DNA of 64,000 nt from Smittium culicis. Lineage: Eukaryota; Kickxellomycota; Harpellomycetes; Harpellales; Legeriomycetaceae. The position numbers and the translations under genes are program-made. This document shows, one piece after another, positions 22,841 to 36,874 of this stretch. The notes under the pieces are model-generated. The model saw only the letters and a program-made list of their open reading frames with translations. It was not told the origin of the DNA and did not search any database. Position 1 is the stretch's first letter; each line of letters starts with the position of its first letter. Where the stretch lies: positions 26,358 to 90,357 of the forward strand of contig LSSN01001245.1 of assembly GCA_001970855.1 (NCBI GenBank), given 5' to 3'.

Positions 22841-25800
22841 GTTAACTGTACATCTCCTACATTTTAATCTTTAATTTTAATAGCTTTCAACTTAGAATTT
22901 ACATAAAAATTTATTATTTCATTAATAAATTAAACTAATAAAAACTTTAAAATTTAGGATTAATTTCGTATTTTAATTTTTAGTAAAATATTTATTAAAT
23001 TTAAACAAAGTAATAAAATTAAAAAATCCAAATCGCAGTATTTATATGAAAAACTGAAAAAAAAATTCAACTGATTCGAAATAGTAATATTTAAATCGAA
23101 GAAATTAAATGGAATTTTTTTCTTTTGCAGTTAACCTTGATGGATTTTAAATAAGTATTTTTTATTTAAAATTTTTATATTTTCATGTAAAAACAAAAGG
23201 TTCTAAGTTTGGATTCATTTTAGGTTGATTTTATGTTCAGCCCTAAAACACGTGTAGACGTTTTTATTATTAAGAAATTTAATTTCTTCCGGTATACTAC
23301 AAAAAAAAACTTTATTAAGATAAAAAAATTACCCAAGTGTGTAAAAAAAATTTAATGATATTTTTTAAATTTATCAATATAAATTCCTGAGATGGTAACT
23401 GTTATTATTTTTATTTTTTTTAAGACTTTTTATAATTAATTGTATACATATATTAGATTAATTTATATAAAGTAAAATAAAATCCTTAAATAATTTTTAA
23501 ACTGATGTTTTTTCATAAATTTTTTTGCAATTTAAAGTAGTGTTATCTAAAAAAATTCCTAAAATTTTATTTATTTTCAAAAAAAGAGTATACATAATAC
23601 CATATTTAGCCTTTTAAAAATTTTTTACATGAAAGATATATTTCTTTCGAGCTTCAAATGGTAGTTCTAGCCAAAAAAAATTTATTTTCTTGAAAATTTT
23701 TACAACGTATGTCAAATCTTTCGCAGTATTGGTTTTTCATTTTAGTAAGATGATTATTCTTTACTGAAATCCTTATTTCTCCATATTTATCTAAATATAC
23801 GTCAAAATCTTATATTTTGTATAGCAATGAGGATTTCAAGCCCGTTTTTTTTTGTTTTAATTATCTCATTGTATACTATTTTTTGAAGTTTCTAGCTTAC
23901 TAAAATAATTTTAATAATTCAAAAAGTTCACCGAATCATTTAATTATGTGATTTTTTTACAATTGTTATATTTATCCTTTAGTGACCTATTTTATCTCTC
24001 AAAAAAATTTTTTATTTATGGAAAAAATATGCTATAGCCTTCATACTAACTTTCGTTTTTCTTCAAGTATAAATAATATTATTATTTTATTTCAGTATTT
24101 ATCTCGCTAAAGATAATCTATTTTTTAAACAAAAAATATTCTGATCTATTGAAGATCTCTAAATTAGGTGAAAGTTGAATTTTTTTTTTTTTCAAGTTTT
24201 AATAAGTTTTATTTTTAAAAATTGGATTGATTCCTTTTATATTGGTTAAAACGCTTTTAGATAATTGAAGCTAGAGGTTAACTATCTTTGATTTATGGAG
24301 AATATTAGAAGCTGCAATAAAAATTTAAAGTTCAAAATCTGGAATAACTGATTCTATTTTCCAAGCTAATCTGGTCAATTTAGTTCATATTTGTGATTAA
24401 TTAATATACAAGAATATGAATCTTGAATTTTTTTTCCTCGCTACTAATATTAACACTGGATAAAAATAATATTGATTATGTGAAATTTCAGATATTATTT
24501 AATGATTATTACCTTCAATTAGCTTAATTTTAGAATCTATATGAAGTTTTTTGGGTTATTAAAGTAGTTATATTGAGATAATTGACGTAAATAATATTAA
24601 AATATTATGAATAAGATTATATGTATGAATATCCAGTATAGTAGTTTAGTTTTAAAAATATAAAATATTTAAGGAATCGTCTAAATTGGTTTTATTAACT
24701 TTTCGTCATTTTCTTGATTCATATCTTTATAATTATATACAATATTCTTTAAGTATTTTAACCTCTATTACACTTTTTTTCAAGATAATATATTCTATAA
24801 TTATTTTTTAAATTTTTTTGAGGTTTAATACTTCATTTTTTATGTTACCCCTCCCATCTTCTCTTACAAATATACTTTTATTTAAGACCTTCATATTAAT
24901 TAAATTTATCTTTCATAAAAATTACATAGCTTTAGCATTGCATGGAACTTGAAATTTATAACATTTGATCAATAATACGGTCTTAAATTTAATTTTTAAA
25001 ATTCTTTGAGTAACGTTTTTTCTAAAAATTCAAACATATTGGATATTTTGAATGAAATTTAATTAAACATTCGTTTTTATCCTGAAAATTTATTGTAGAT
25101 TCACATTAGAAATTATAAAAAATTGGCTATTTTTACAATTTTTAATATCTTCAGCAAACAATAATAACTAACCTTATAATAATTAAAATAAATTTATTAC
25201 CCATTTTGATAAAGTTCATCATAAATAAATCCTCAAAAATAGAAGTGATTAAAAAATTTCAGTTAAATAAATAGCTTTATGTATTCTTATGATATGATAT
25301 GATATGCCGTTTTTTTTTTGATTTATTCTGACATATATTGTAATTTTCGATTTTTAAATGTTAAAAGAGTATATCAGATTATATATATAACAAAGATTTG
25401 ACCACTTATAGTTAGATAAAAAAAATTAGACTGAAACTTTTAAAATTGGACTTTTGGCACAAATTGATTTTTTTTTTGCTCAATTGTACTGGTTAAATCT
25501 TTTTAATTTAAAATAATCTTAGAGTAAATGTTTCAAAAAAAATCAATAAATAATAATTTAGTTGTTATTTAACCCAAAATATGTATTTTTCTTAGTTCGG
25601 GTGCAAAATTATTCTGCGATGATTTATTTAATTTAATTTAAGACTATATTTCTATAAATTATTATTTTTAAAATAGAAAAAAACCTCAGGTGTCATTATA
25701 TAATAATATCTGATCACTGTGCAGTTTCAAATAAGCTATAAATATAATAATTTTATTGGGAGATTTGAGATTCTTTTTGTTCATACAAGGTTTTTTTATT

Positions 25801-27299
25801 CTTAGCCAATAATTTGGTAACGCTGCAATTAATTGATATAATTTTTTTGTTTACCTTTCATTTTTATAAAATTTTATATAAACAGGATTACTCACTCACA
25901 TAAAACTCTTATTTTTCTTATGATTTATTTTCTTTTTATAAGCTAATAGTTTCTTTTATAGTCTTCTTAAATTTATAATATTCTTGTTACTATTTTTCGA
26001 TTAGTAATAATATGAGAGAAACAATAAAGAATATCAAATATTAGAAGGTTTTATTTAGAACGATAAAGTAAATAAACTCAGTTATCGCTAGGATATATGA
26101 ATAAATTTTATTGAATAACTTTTTATTGAAAAGAAATAATTATGATAACTTTGGGTATGTAAATGGTGATATAATTTTAAAAATTTACATACTGTTTGGC
26201 TATTTAATTTTGTATCGTTTTGGAATATATCTTTGAAAATATGAATTTCAGTTGAATAAAAGTGGTTTAAAGCGTAAAATGAAATTACAATTCAATATTA
26301 ATTTTAAAAAGTGATTCTAGAAAAATTGCTGAAAGAAAAATTAGAAAAGTTTGAAATGAATAGGACAAGAATAAATTAAATAAATTTATTTTCCCGAAAA
26401 TTTCCATTAGGGTGCTTATTCATAAAAAAGTGAGCGATAACTTATATACTCATAATAAATCACTAATTAAAATAATAATAAAACATGAGTTTCATAGTTC
26501 GATCTTTAAAATTATGAAGAATTTTGAAGTAAATAAAGTGTATAAATTTAATAAATGGTTATTATATAATTAGATAAATATGGTTTAATCCCATAATCTA
26601 TGTTTCTATGAAATCAATTCATTCGATACTATGGATTCTTATTAGATTAATAAGAGATTATCAAAAAAATAAATTTTCAGGAAAAATTTGTCTAAAAGTA
26701 GCTTCGACTGTTCAATAAGAATCTATTTATCATTATCGGAAATTAAACATCAAGATACGGTGAAAAAATCTGGTTTGGATTGGTTTATGGCCGATATTGT
26801 TATATTATACTTCAAATGGCATCATATTAAGTGTTTTAGTATTTAATTGGTTATTTCGAAATTTCGAAAATAATAAATTTATTTAAAATCTTTTTACAAA
26901 ATTTGTTATACTTTAAAATAATATAATTTTTAAGTTGAAAATAAATCGAAAAAAACTAAAAATATATCAAAAATACTCCAATTATATTCATTATCATATT
27001 TTATTTAGCACAGGAAAATTCAATACTGAAATTGAATTTGAATTTCAATATTATTTAATAAAGAAAATTATAAAATATTTAAATAGATACTTAATGAAAA
27101 ATAAATATCGATTAAGATAAAAAAATACAATTATTTAAAAAAACGAACTAATTAATGAAAAAAGCTCGTTTAGACACTATAGAAACTTCGTGTAAGAATT
27201 TTGAGTAATTAATAGTTAGAAAAGATGAAAAAATGGTTTAATATGATGATAAATATCAGTATATGTCAACCAGAGCTTTATCTAAAGATCTAAAAACGT
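22841..27299. other. Empty, very AT-rich region
   Basis: Homopolymer runs of A and T dominate and stops are dense in all frames. The 61-codon frame at 26935-27120 has chance-like Lys/Tyr/Ile composition. A short GATAT repeat occurs near 25289-25304. No gene or RNA that I can support. Confidence 0.6.
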
Positions 27300-30200
27300 A
27301 ACCCAGACAGATTGAATCCCCGAAAATTATCGAAATCGTTTTCTTTAGACCACCTCTCTCCGACGAGGAAAAAATTTACATTCTTCAATCATTTCCACTA
27401 TTCGTGGACATGATGAATAATCCATCTCCAACAATTGATACCGACACTGTTAAAATCAAGATACTTGAAACTGCCTACATAAATTGCAGTCTTTTTTCGC
27501 ACAAGCTACTATTTCTGTGGATTAATATGTTCAAAACCTCCTCAAAGACTAGTCAGAAGCTACAAAAGATGACAAAAGGCTTTTTTTTGTCTAGCATCGT
27601 GAGTATATTGCCCTCAGAGGCAAGTAATTTGTTGATACAGGACAGTTTGAACAACCTAAACTCGATAATTAGTCTACCAGGGTGTCCAATACATCTAAAA
27701 ACTTCAAAAAGTGAACCAATAATGGAGCTGAGTGTACTCATTGAACTTATTTCAGCCAAAAAATCTGCGAATTTAGGTGGAAAGAAGCCATTTCTTGGGA
27801 GCTAGAAGCAGGATCTTTCACAATCAGCAGCCCAAACGGCCATCATTTCTGCAAATGCACCAATAATCAAACATAAAAAACTCCCGATGGTACTAAGCAA
27901 AAATTCGCAGCTCCAAACTGGGGATTTGAGGAAGAATAAGTAGAGAAAATAGATAGGAGAGGGTCAGTCTTCAGTATGTTGTTATCTCAACCATTATCAA
28001 GTGGCCATTAAGTGGCTTAAAAGCGATTTATTGTTTCAAGAAACAGTCGCAAACGGATAATCGCTATCATTGAACTAAACACACAACTGAATTTGCGCTA
28101 AAAGTTGAGCATAAGAAGCATGAGGTCAAAATCGTTCAAGGCCATGTCGTTGGAGATTGTAAATCTTTTGTTAAAAATAATAATCGAGTGGGTATCCTTA
28201 TGATAACAGATATTTTACTTGAATATATTCATGGTTCCAAAAAAAAAAAAAAAAAACGAGGAGTTGTTCTGTTCACGAAATAAGACCACTGAAAGAACAC
28301 CTGAAGAAGATATACTTCAAAATGGAATCTCTGACTTCTTTAGGAAGGACTGCAATGACATCAATCGAACCTATATAAGCCTTTCTTAAAACCATTATAA
28401 AGAGATAGATTATGAATTTCATGAAATTTTATTGGACTGGGAAAGCATAGCAGCTCATGGTCCTACCATCTGAGATGTTCCTATCACTGCTGATGTTTAA
28501 CAAAATTCTTCATTCACTAATACTATAGTATCACCACCAAGAAGTCAGGATGTTCACGTACCTATGCGAAATCCTGACAACAGTGCCTTGAAAAGAAGAA
28601 TGATTAAGATCAACAACAACTATCTTGAAAAAATCTGGTCCAACTTTTTACAAAATCAACGAATAAAAATCATTATTAGTGTACATACAATTAATTCAGA
28701 ACCTATGTATAAAGATCAAATCTTAGCTTATGACACTTCAGGAAACTTCAAAAAAGCTCCAGAACCTTTGGAGAACATATAATGCGATGAAAAGAGCTGG
28801 GAAGACTAAAATGATATATATTTATTCATTTTTAGGTAAGGCTCAATCTATGAAAGTGAAGATACTACTAGGGTCCTTGAAGCTCTGCAAGTTTATGAAG
28901 TTTAATATCAAATGTTTGTGATAAAATCTGAAAAAAATATCGGCAGTCACAATAAAAGAACCAGAAATAGAGATTCTGACCTGGAACAAGGTTAATACTT
29001 CCCAATTGAATGGAAACTGCTTCCTTCCAGAAATACCAGAACAGGATATATTTACCGATGCCAGCGAAGCTGGAATTAGGATTTTTTCTAGATCAAAGAT
29101 ATACAGTGACTCCTAGGTAGAACACCGGATGAAATTGAATATTGGTGTAAAATAATTGCTGAAAATATTAAATGTGGTACGATTTCCCTCAATTTTTGGT
29201 TGCTCGGTATTAGTTTACTCAGAAAATACCACAACATTAGCATACGTTCGAAAGTTTGGCGGGACAACCTCGCTCAAATTACTGGAAATTGCAGAGAAAA
29301 TATGATTCATTGCTTAAATACAGTGACACTCCCACAGTTCATTTACATTCAGCCAGAAATGAACCTGGTAAATGAGTCATCGAGGATGAATGCCTAGACA
29401 TAATGGTCGATTTCCTCAATAGTCTTCAAGGAAATGCAGGCCCAGTTCGAAAGAAGCGACATAGATCTATTTTCTTCAGAAATATTTCAGCTATTTTCCC
29501 GAAAAGAAAGCTATAGCAATATACGTCATCATCTTCCAACTGTTGTAATAGAAGAAGGAATACTGCTAGCCACCATTGAACTTGTTCCCTCAAGTAATTC
29601 AGAAAGTTTGCAGAGAACAGTTGACACTAATAATAGCAACCCACAGTGGCCATCGGCAGCGTGGTATCCAGACTCAATGAAGCTTGTAACCTGTCAACCA
29701 ATATCATTAAAAACAATAGTGGTGGTTCCTAAACCCAAAAGCGGAAAGTAGCCTTTAACGAAGAACAAGTTTTGGTATTTAATGGATTGGAATATCAGTG
29801 AAGCGCCGTCCTTGGAAAGGGTCTTGAATATCAAGATATTGAAATTATTTTATCCAAACTAAGAACAGATAAATCAATGCAGCATTATGATACCATAAAA
29901 CAACACTTCTTGATTTGGCGCATTGTCGAGGAATAACTAGGGAGATTAATGCGACGGACATGGTCAAATTCCTAGCAATTTCCTATGTTGAAGAAAAATT
30001 AGTCCTATTTACAATAAAGGTATGAAAGTCGGCACTGATACATCTCTGCAATGAACTATCGCTAATTGATCTAGCGCATTGTTTTATTGACTTCTTTGCA
30101 TCTCTAAAGGCTACCTCAATCATTAATTTGTTCGACTATCTTTTGGTATAACTCCGGTAATAACTCTGCTAAAAAAGTTGGGACCATAATCAGATCTAGA

Positions 30201-30600
30201 GTTAAAACCTTATATATAAAAACTTTGCTGGATTTTAAAAGTATGCGGCTTCTTACTCGTAGTCGACCTTCGTATAATTGAATACTTGATGAAAATTATT
30301 TCTAATTACGTCCTCAGATTGTGGTAGTGACATCAAAGGAAAAGTGTGGTGACGAAAAAATTATGAATCCAAGCGAGATATAATTACATACTGATCTAGA
30401 AGTGTGCCCTATAAAAGAATATGAGCATTACATCCTGCACTTCAAACATGTCGAATGTAGGATGAAACATGAAAATCACCCAGGAATTACCTTATCTATT
30501 TTAGTAAGGCACATCCGGGACTTTGCTAAACATCACCATATGGAATCAATCTTCAGGAATGTTCATATGTTTTCAGATCTTATTTTACGCCCATAAAATA
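27300..30600 (+). pseudogene. Second, highly decayed DIRS-like retroelement
   Basis: Scattered coding fragments follow DIRS order. 27404-27805 is a 133-residue frame in gag position with no clear domain. RNase H is recognised by IFTDASEAGIRIFS (from about 29048) and YSENTTTLAYVRKFGGTTS (29216-29270). The adjoining DIRS domain follows with DIDLFSSEIFQ and NPQWPSAAWYPDSMKL (29640-29690). The frame 30402-30596 (CPIKEYEHYILHF then TLSILVRHIRDFAKHHHM) resembles the middle of a tyrosine recombinase. The RT core between 28000 and 28900 is too broken to call. Terminal repeats were not found. It is a different, older family from the element at 14835-19462. Confidence 0.7.
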
Positions 30601-33600
30601 CCTCGCGCACAAAAAATCGATTCTTTTAACTGAATTTGGCAGCTAAGTTAGGCGCCTCTTATTCAGATATTGTTGCACAGGAATTTTGGTCAAAATATTA
30701 TTTTTGGAAATTACTACCGTTTGTCTCGCAGTACAAATTCAAACATTACTGAATCTATAATGCATCTGTATTAACATAATATGATTGCAGTATAAGTATA
30801 ATCTAATAATTGATTGATTTTAAAAAGATTAATTTAAATTATAAGAAAGTGGAATGATATTAATACCGGCCGCACAGGTAACAATTAGTATTTCCAGTAC
30901 CTTAGATGATAATGAAGCAAATAGTAGTACTATTGACATGGCTATAGCTTTTTTCAAATTATTTTTTATTACAATATTATAGTATATTAAATTAGAAAAA
31001 ATTTTGTAAAAAGTTTTTAAATTTTAGTGAAAATATTTTCTCATGAATTTAATATTTATGAAATTTCGAAATAAATAATAAAATATGATAACACATAATA
31101 TGATTCAATTTTAGTATAAATTAAATTAATATTCTTAAAATCGATTAACTATTATATTTTTAATCTCTTAGAATACATAGGGCATTTAATATTCGATATT
31201 TTTCATTTTTTCTTGGTTTATTGAAGTTATTTTTGTGGTATAAAATTGATTTTTTGAGTTGGAATTTGAATTTGAGGTTTTTTTTAGATTGATAAATGTA
31301 TTACAAGACTGATTTACAACTCGTAATACCAATTGATATTCAGATAAATATGCTTTTCATTGTAGCTTTAAAAGTATTTATATTTGGTTTATTATTTTAA
31401 TTTTTTTTATCTTTTTATTTCCAGGTTTTATATTATCTAACTATTTAATTGTGTAAATTATAATAGATCTGAATTAATTTGTTATTGATTTTGTGGGATT
31501 AACTATAAGAACTATTAAAGACACCTAATTAGAGGCTAAAATTTAAAAGTTAAATAAACATTAATTTCCCGAACAGAAAGTTTAAAGATATTTCAAAAAT
31601 AATGTCCAAAGTGGGATATAAAATTCGAGTTCAAATGCGGGTTCAAAAACGCGTTCAAGAGAGGGTTAAAATACAAAATCGAATTATTGTAATTCAAAAA
31701 GGCCTTATCAAATTCAATAGTTTCGTATTTGGTTCAAAAGTGCAACCCATTTTTCTAAGGAAGTTGGGGAATTGCTTTTATATATTCTACCGCTTATTTA
31801 AACTCCCTTTTTTCCCCATTTTTTTCTTTGTTATTTGAACTAGGCAAACTGGATCAATAGGAAAATTAATTTCAAGATTGACTAAATATTTTTTGGTTAG
31901 ATGGATATTTAAATTTTTATCCATTTATAGATATCATAAAATTTTATCCATTTGTCTGATAATATAGTGTACTAATTTTTATTTCAGATTTTTTTTTTAT
32001 GATTTGTATTCGGAGATTTTTTATTTAGTAAATATTATGATCGACAATTTATTAAAAGTATATTATTAATTTCTAGAAACTTTTATAAAAAGTCATTTTC
32101 GACGTTTAATACTTGTATATATTTCTCACCTCGAGATACAGGCACTCGCTTTATAAAACCAACAATATTTATTAGATATATGAATAATTAATACTTGGAT
32201 ATATGTAGTGGAGTCAGCTAATGTGGCCAACTTAGTTCGGCTCTTTTGAGCGTATACTCATAGGGCTCATGTTGATATCGGATTCAATTTGGGGATACAT
32301 TTATTATAGTAATGAAGAGTTTAAAATGTGACAAAAGTTTTATTTAGTTATGAAAAGTGATAATTTTATTAGTAGTAAATTGACCAAAAAAAAAAGAGTA
32401 AAGCTATTAAATGAAATACTAAATTCCTTTATTTGGCCTTGTTTCCATTTTCTCTTTAACTTTATCTGTTTTTTGATAATGTTTCTTTTGTTTTTTTACT
32501 GTCGATTTTTATACTTTTCAGATTTCATGTCAAATTTTGTGACATAAATTTTGTTATAGTTATTACTATAAATTTAATATCCAAAAGTCATTAATTAGTG
32601 CGTTTAATTAACCTGTCAAGTTCAGTTTGACATTATTATAATAATCATTAAAATGTTTGTTGTTATTATCGTCGATCATTGAATTTTAATTTTAAAATAT
32701 GGTTTTTACAAAATATTAGAAGAGTCAGAAGTATATAATCAGAGTATAAAGAAATTTCCTTGAATATTTCTACACATCCACATATATATAACACAGGTGT
32801 TTTGATGGGGATAATTGAAATAAAAAAATTTTAATTGAGGGCTCATACTACTTGTATCATTTAATTGAGGTCTTAAGCTCAATCTGAATGCAAATACTCA
32901 TTGAACTAATATTTATCCAGATCACTTGTGTGAATTGATTATGTATACTATTTCTTTCTTGATTATATATTGGTTCTATAATATAATTATATAATTATAT
33001 AATTATAAAATTTTAAATTTTATTGTATGGTAGCGATTCTTCATTGAATGTAAAAAAATTGTTATTAAAAAATTCAGATTATTTAAAATTAATATTTAAT
33101 AAAATAGTCGAAGAGTTTTATAGCATTCGTGACATAAAAATATAAATGCAAAATGAAGTTAAGAATAATAATATTATAAAGGAGTTTAAGATTCAAATAG
33201 AATTTGTAACTATTACAAGTAAAAGAAAGATAAAAAGTAATGTCTTTGGGATTTAATATAGGCTCATTTGGATAAATTGTGCCTTAAGCTCCAAGATTAT
33301 TGGCATCGCATTTAGTAAAATGTGTGTAATAGAAAGAATATGTATTAATTATTGGATAAACAGTTTTGAGTGCTTCGTATAGGAGTAATTTCATTTGACT
33401 AATAAAATAGAGAAAATAATATCAGATCAATCATTTTTTTTTTTTTTTTTTTTCAAAAAAACTTTTTTTTATATTCAAAATTTTATTGTCTTTAATAGGT
33501 ATTATATATATCGGTAAAAATATTTATAAAAAATTGTCCATTTTTATTCATCAAGTTAAGTCTGCACCTCCCCCTCTTTTTAAAATTATTAAACTAAAGA

Positions 33601-33608
33601 TAAATTAA
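30601..33608. other. AT-rich intergenic region upstream of ESF1
   Basis: No supported gene. Features are a run of about 25 T near 33427-33451, TATAATTATA palindromic patches near 32980-33010, and a 12-bp period repeat at 31626-31673. Confidence 0.5.
31626..31673 (+). repeat. Four 12-bp direct repeats encoding RVQx
   Basis: Four consecutive 12-mers share GTT[C/A]AAA at the same register (CGAGTTCAAATG, CGGGTTCAAAAA, CGCGTTCAAGAG, AGGGTTAAAATA). They sit in a 78-codon frame starting at 31602 where they read RVQM, RVQK, RVQE and RVKI. The host frame has no other sign of being a gene. Confidence 0.6.
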
Positions 33609-36229
33609 ATGAGTGGAGAAAAAAGCAAGATAACAGATTCTAGGTTTTCTATCGTCGAGAAGGATCCTCGATTTGTTAGACCTTCGCGTAGAAGGAACAA
33701 AGTCATAGTCGATGAACGTTTTTCAAACAGATTGGACGGTTCAGAATTTATGCAAAAAGGTATAATTTTTACATATATAAATTTGTTTTATAAATTTCTT
33801 CAAATTTATCCTTTTAGAGATATTATTATTATTTAGTTAGCATATATTGCCAAAGGGCTTCTTCTTTTTTTTGTATTTCTATAGCTTTATAAATCGACGC
33901 TTTATTATAAAAAATATTAATCTTTTTGTACATTTATAGTCGACAAATATGGTAGAAAAAAAAAAGATTCAAAATTGGAGAAGCAGTTAAAAAGATTTTA
34001 TGTTTTCGACAAGAAGAGTGAAGACGAAAATAAAGAAAAAAATAACGATTCAGATGAATCAAGTAGCGAAGATTCTGATTTGGGTGCTGAATTATCCAGC
34101 GAAAGCGATAGTGATAGCGATGCTAGTCAAAGTAGCATTTCTGAAGGCTCATCAAACATTAAATCTGGAGCAAAAAAAAGTTCAGTAAGTAAAGCGATAA
34201 AAAATAAGCGTATTATTGACAGAGCGCGTGGTGAAGGAATTTCAGATGAATCTTCTGAATCAGATAGCGATGATAGTTTATCCGAAGAAGATGAATTAAA
34301 TGTAGCGGATTTATATGATAGCAGTAAAGCTGCTACAACCGAAGTCCACACTAATAGGTTGGCTATTGTAAACATGGATTGGGAAAATATTAGAGCGGTT
34401 GATTTACTTGCTGCATTCACAGCATACAAGCCAAGCATTGGAAGTATCATTGATATAAAAATATATATGAGTGATTTTGGTAAAGAAAGAATTTCGCAAG
34501 AAACCACAATGGGGCCGCCTAGTACTATTTATTTATCTGAGAATGAAGAAAGCACAGACGTTGATTCTTCAGATAACGACTCGGATGCTGCATCAGATGA
34601 ATCAGCAGACAAAGTTAAAAGCAAAACAAAAAGTAAAAATTCAATTTTTTTCTTTTAGCAAATTATTTCACTAATATAAAATAGCTCAATCTAATCCTGA
34701 AATATTTATAATTTATTTAGCAAAAGAACGCAAGCTGCCTGTAGAGTATGAAGAAGGTAAAGACTTTGATCAGGCGGCACTAAGAAAGTACGAACTGGAG
34801 AAGCTTAGATATTACTATGCTATTGCAACATGCGACTCAGTGAGTACAGCAGAGTCCATTTACGAAAGTATAGACTCAACTGAGTTTGAATCGTCAGCAA
34901 ATTTGTTCGATTTACGATTTGTACCAGACGACACTAGTTTTGAAGACAATAATCCGGTAGATGTAGCATCAAAAATCCCAGAGAATTATAAGCCAGTAGA
35001 CTTTGTAACAACTGTTTTACAACATTCGCAGGTTAAACTTACATGGGATTTGGATGATCCTAAAAGAATGGACCTGAAGAAGAAAACTTTTATGAATGCA
35101 GATTTAGATTTGATAGATTACAAGTCATTCATAGCATCTTCTGATGACTCGGACGAATCTGAAGATGAAAATTTGGGAGGATCAAAAAAAAGCAAAAAAA
35201 GTTCCAAGAAAGATATTGCAGCAAAATACCGCGAATTATTACTAGCAGGAAATGATGAAGATAACTCTGTATTTGGCAGAAAGAGTAGAAGAGACGATGG
35301 CTCAGACAGCGATGGTGATGTAGATATGGAGATTACTTTTGCGCCAGGGCTAAGCAATAAGTCGTTTAGCAACAACAGCAAGGGAAAGAATGAAGATTTC
35401 GAAGATAGTATTCCAGTACCAGAAAATGAAACTACTCTTGAAAAATACGTCAGAAAGCAAAAAGAAAGAAGAATGAAGAAGGCACTATCAAAGAGCGAAA
35501 ATGCTAAAGATGATAATGTGGATAGATTAACTGAAAAGAAGGGTAGAAAGAAGGACTTGAATGATCCTTTCCTGTCAATGATGGGAGATAGCGACTCAGA
35601 CGAACAAGGTAAATGAATTAATTACTCTATTATCATTATTGAATAGTTTGCACAGCTTAAAGGGCGATCGATTATTTTGCTGATGATATTAAACTTTTTT
35701 GGTCTTAATTGTAACTAAAAATTTAAAACAACTTGGTTTTTAGTTTCGTATATAGTATATTAATGTGTTTTTTAATAACAATCGCAAAAAATTCTAATTT
35801 ATAGGCGATAAGAGAGTAGATAGGAGAGATAAGAAGGAAACGAGAGAGAGAGAGAAGAGAGAGAAGAAGGCTACAAAGTCAGAAATCAAAAAAATGAAGG
35901 ATGCTGAGCGACAAGAGCTTGATCTTTTGATGATGGACAGTGCGGCAGCTGGAGGAGCAGATTCATCCAAGATGGGCCATTTCGATATCAACCAAATAGT
36001 GAAGTCACAAAAGAAGATGTCTAAGGCAAAGAGGAGCAAGAGAAACCGTGAAGAGTTTGATGGTCTACAAGAGAACTTCGAGCTGGACGCAGATGATAGC
36101 AGATTCAGCTCGATATACAACTCATCAGAGTTTGCAATTGACCCTAATGCCAAAGACTTCAAGCGCACTAAAGGTATGCAGAAGCTCCTTAAAGAGAGGA
36201 GAAACCGCCAAAACGCAGATTTCCAGTAG
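33609..36229 (+). CDS. ESF1: Pre-rRNA processing protein Esf1
   Basis: Four exons (33609-33759, 33940-34632, 34721-35608, 35805-36229) with GT-AG introns give 718 residues, near the usual size of Esf1. The N-terminus DSRFSIVEKDPRF followed by VIVDERF is the Esf1 signature. A Ser/Asp/Glu-rich acidic stretch follows, then the conserved core (VNMDWENIRAVDLLAAFTAY; KERKLPVEYEEGKDFDQ; LRYYYAIATCDS; LRFVPDD). The C-terminal NUC153-type box contains DSRFSSIYNSSEFAIDP and ends in KLLKERRNR. The protein acts in the nucleolus in small-subunit (18S) rRNA maturation. Highly charged linkers (EDSDLGAELSSES, KRVDRRDKKETRER) are usual for this family. Intron 1 lies directly after the N-terminal signature. 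Confidence 0.93.
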
Positions 36230-36874
36230 AAAAAATAAACATTCCGCGAGACTCAAAAAAATCGAATTTTCATACATACAAACTAAAGCAATATTCTTAT
36301 TTTTATTTTCTTATTCCAAAAAGCTGTCCTATTTCTTGTTTTTAATGCTATAAAGCTGTCTAAATGTATGCTCCTTTTTCTAAATCGAGAAATGCATTTT
36401 ACTTACTTACTTTTTGTCTTTTCTTATTACGAAATAAATTAAAGCTAAAATAAGCAACTGTGACTCCATTTCGTGTCATATTTTTTACAAATGCTATTAA
36501 AAAATAAGTGGCAAATATTCGTGTCAGAATTAAGATCGGCCAATATTTATATAATAGAGGAGATTTAATGAATTCATGTCAATGTCTAACTACATGGTCA
36601 ATCATTTTTTTCTACTGAGTTATTGTGATCTATAAATACCCTCTTCCACCTCCATTTTTGTGATTTTGGACTTTCTACTTTACTATAATACTAATTTTAA
36701 TTTCTAACACTAGGATAAGATAGTTTTATATTATATATCTAGTAATTATTCAATGGCCTATATCTCGCAAACATAGGTAGATAATAGTATAGTTTATCGA
36801 AAATAAATTGAAATCATATTAACATCATTAATTACACAAATACAGTATTATTCCAGAAACAAAAGCAATAAATA
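36230..36874. other. Intergenic spacer
   Basis: Lies between two plus-strand genes. It holds the 3' region of ESF1 and the promoter of the next gene; I could not fix specific sites. Confidence 0.5.

Noticed and set aside
26935..27120. 61-codon frame in the AT-rich desert
   Set aside because: Lys/Tyr/Ile-only composition expected by chance in such DNA.
34127..36168. Minus-strand frames across ESF1
   Set aside because: Ser/Leu-rich antisense shadows of the acidic Ser/Asp/Glu coding sequence.
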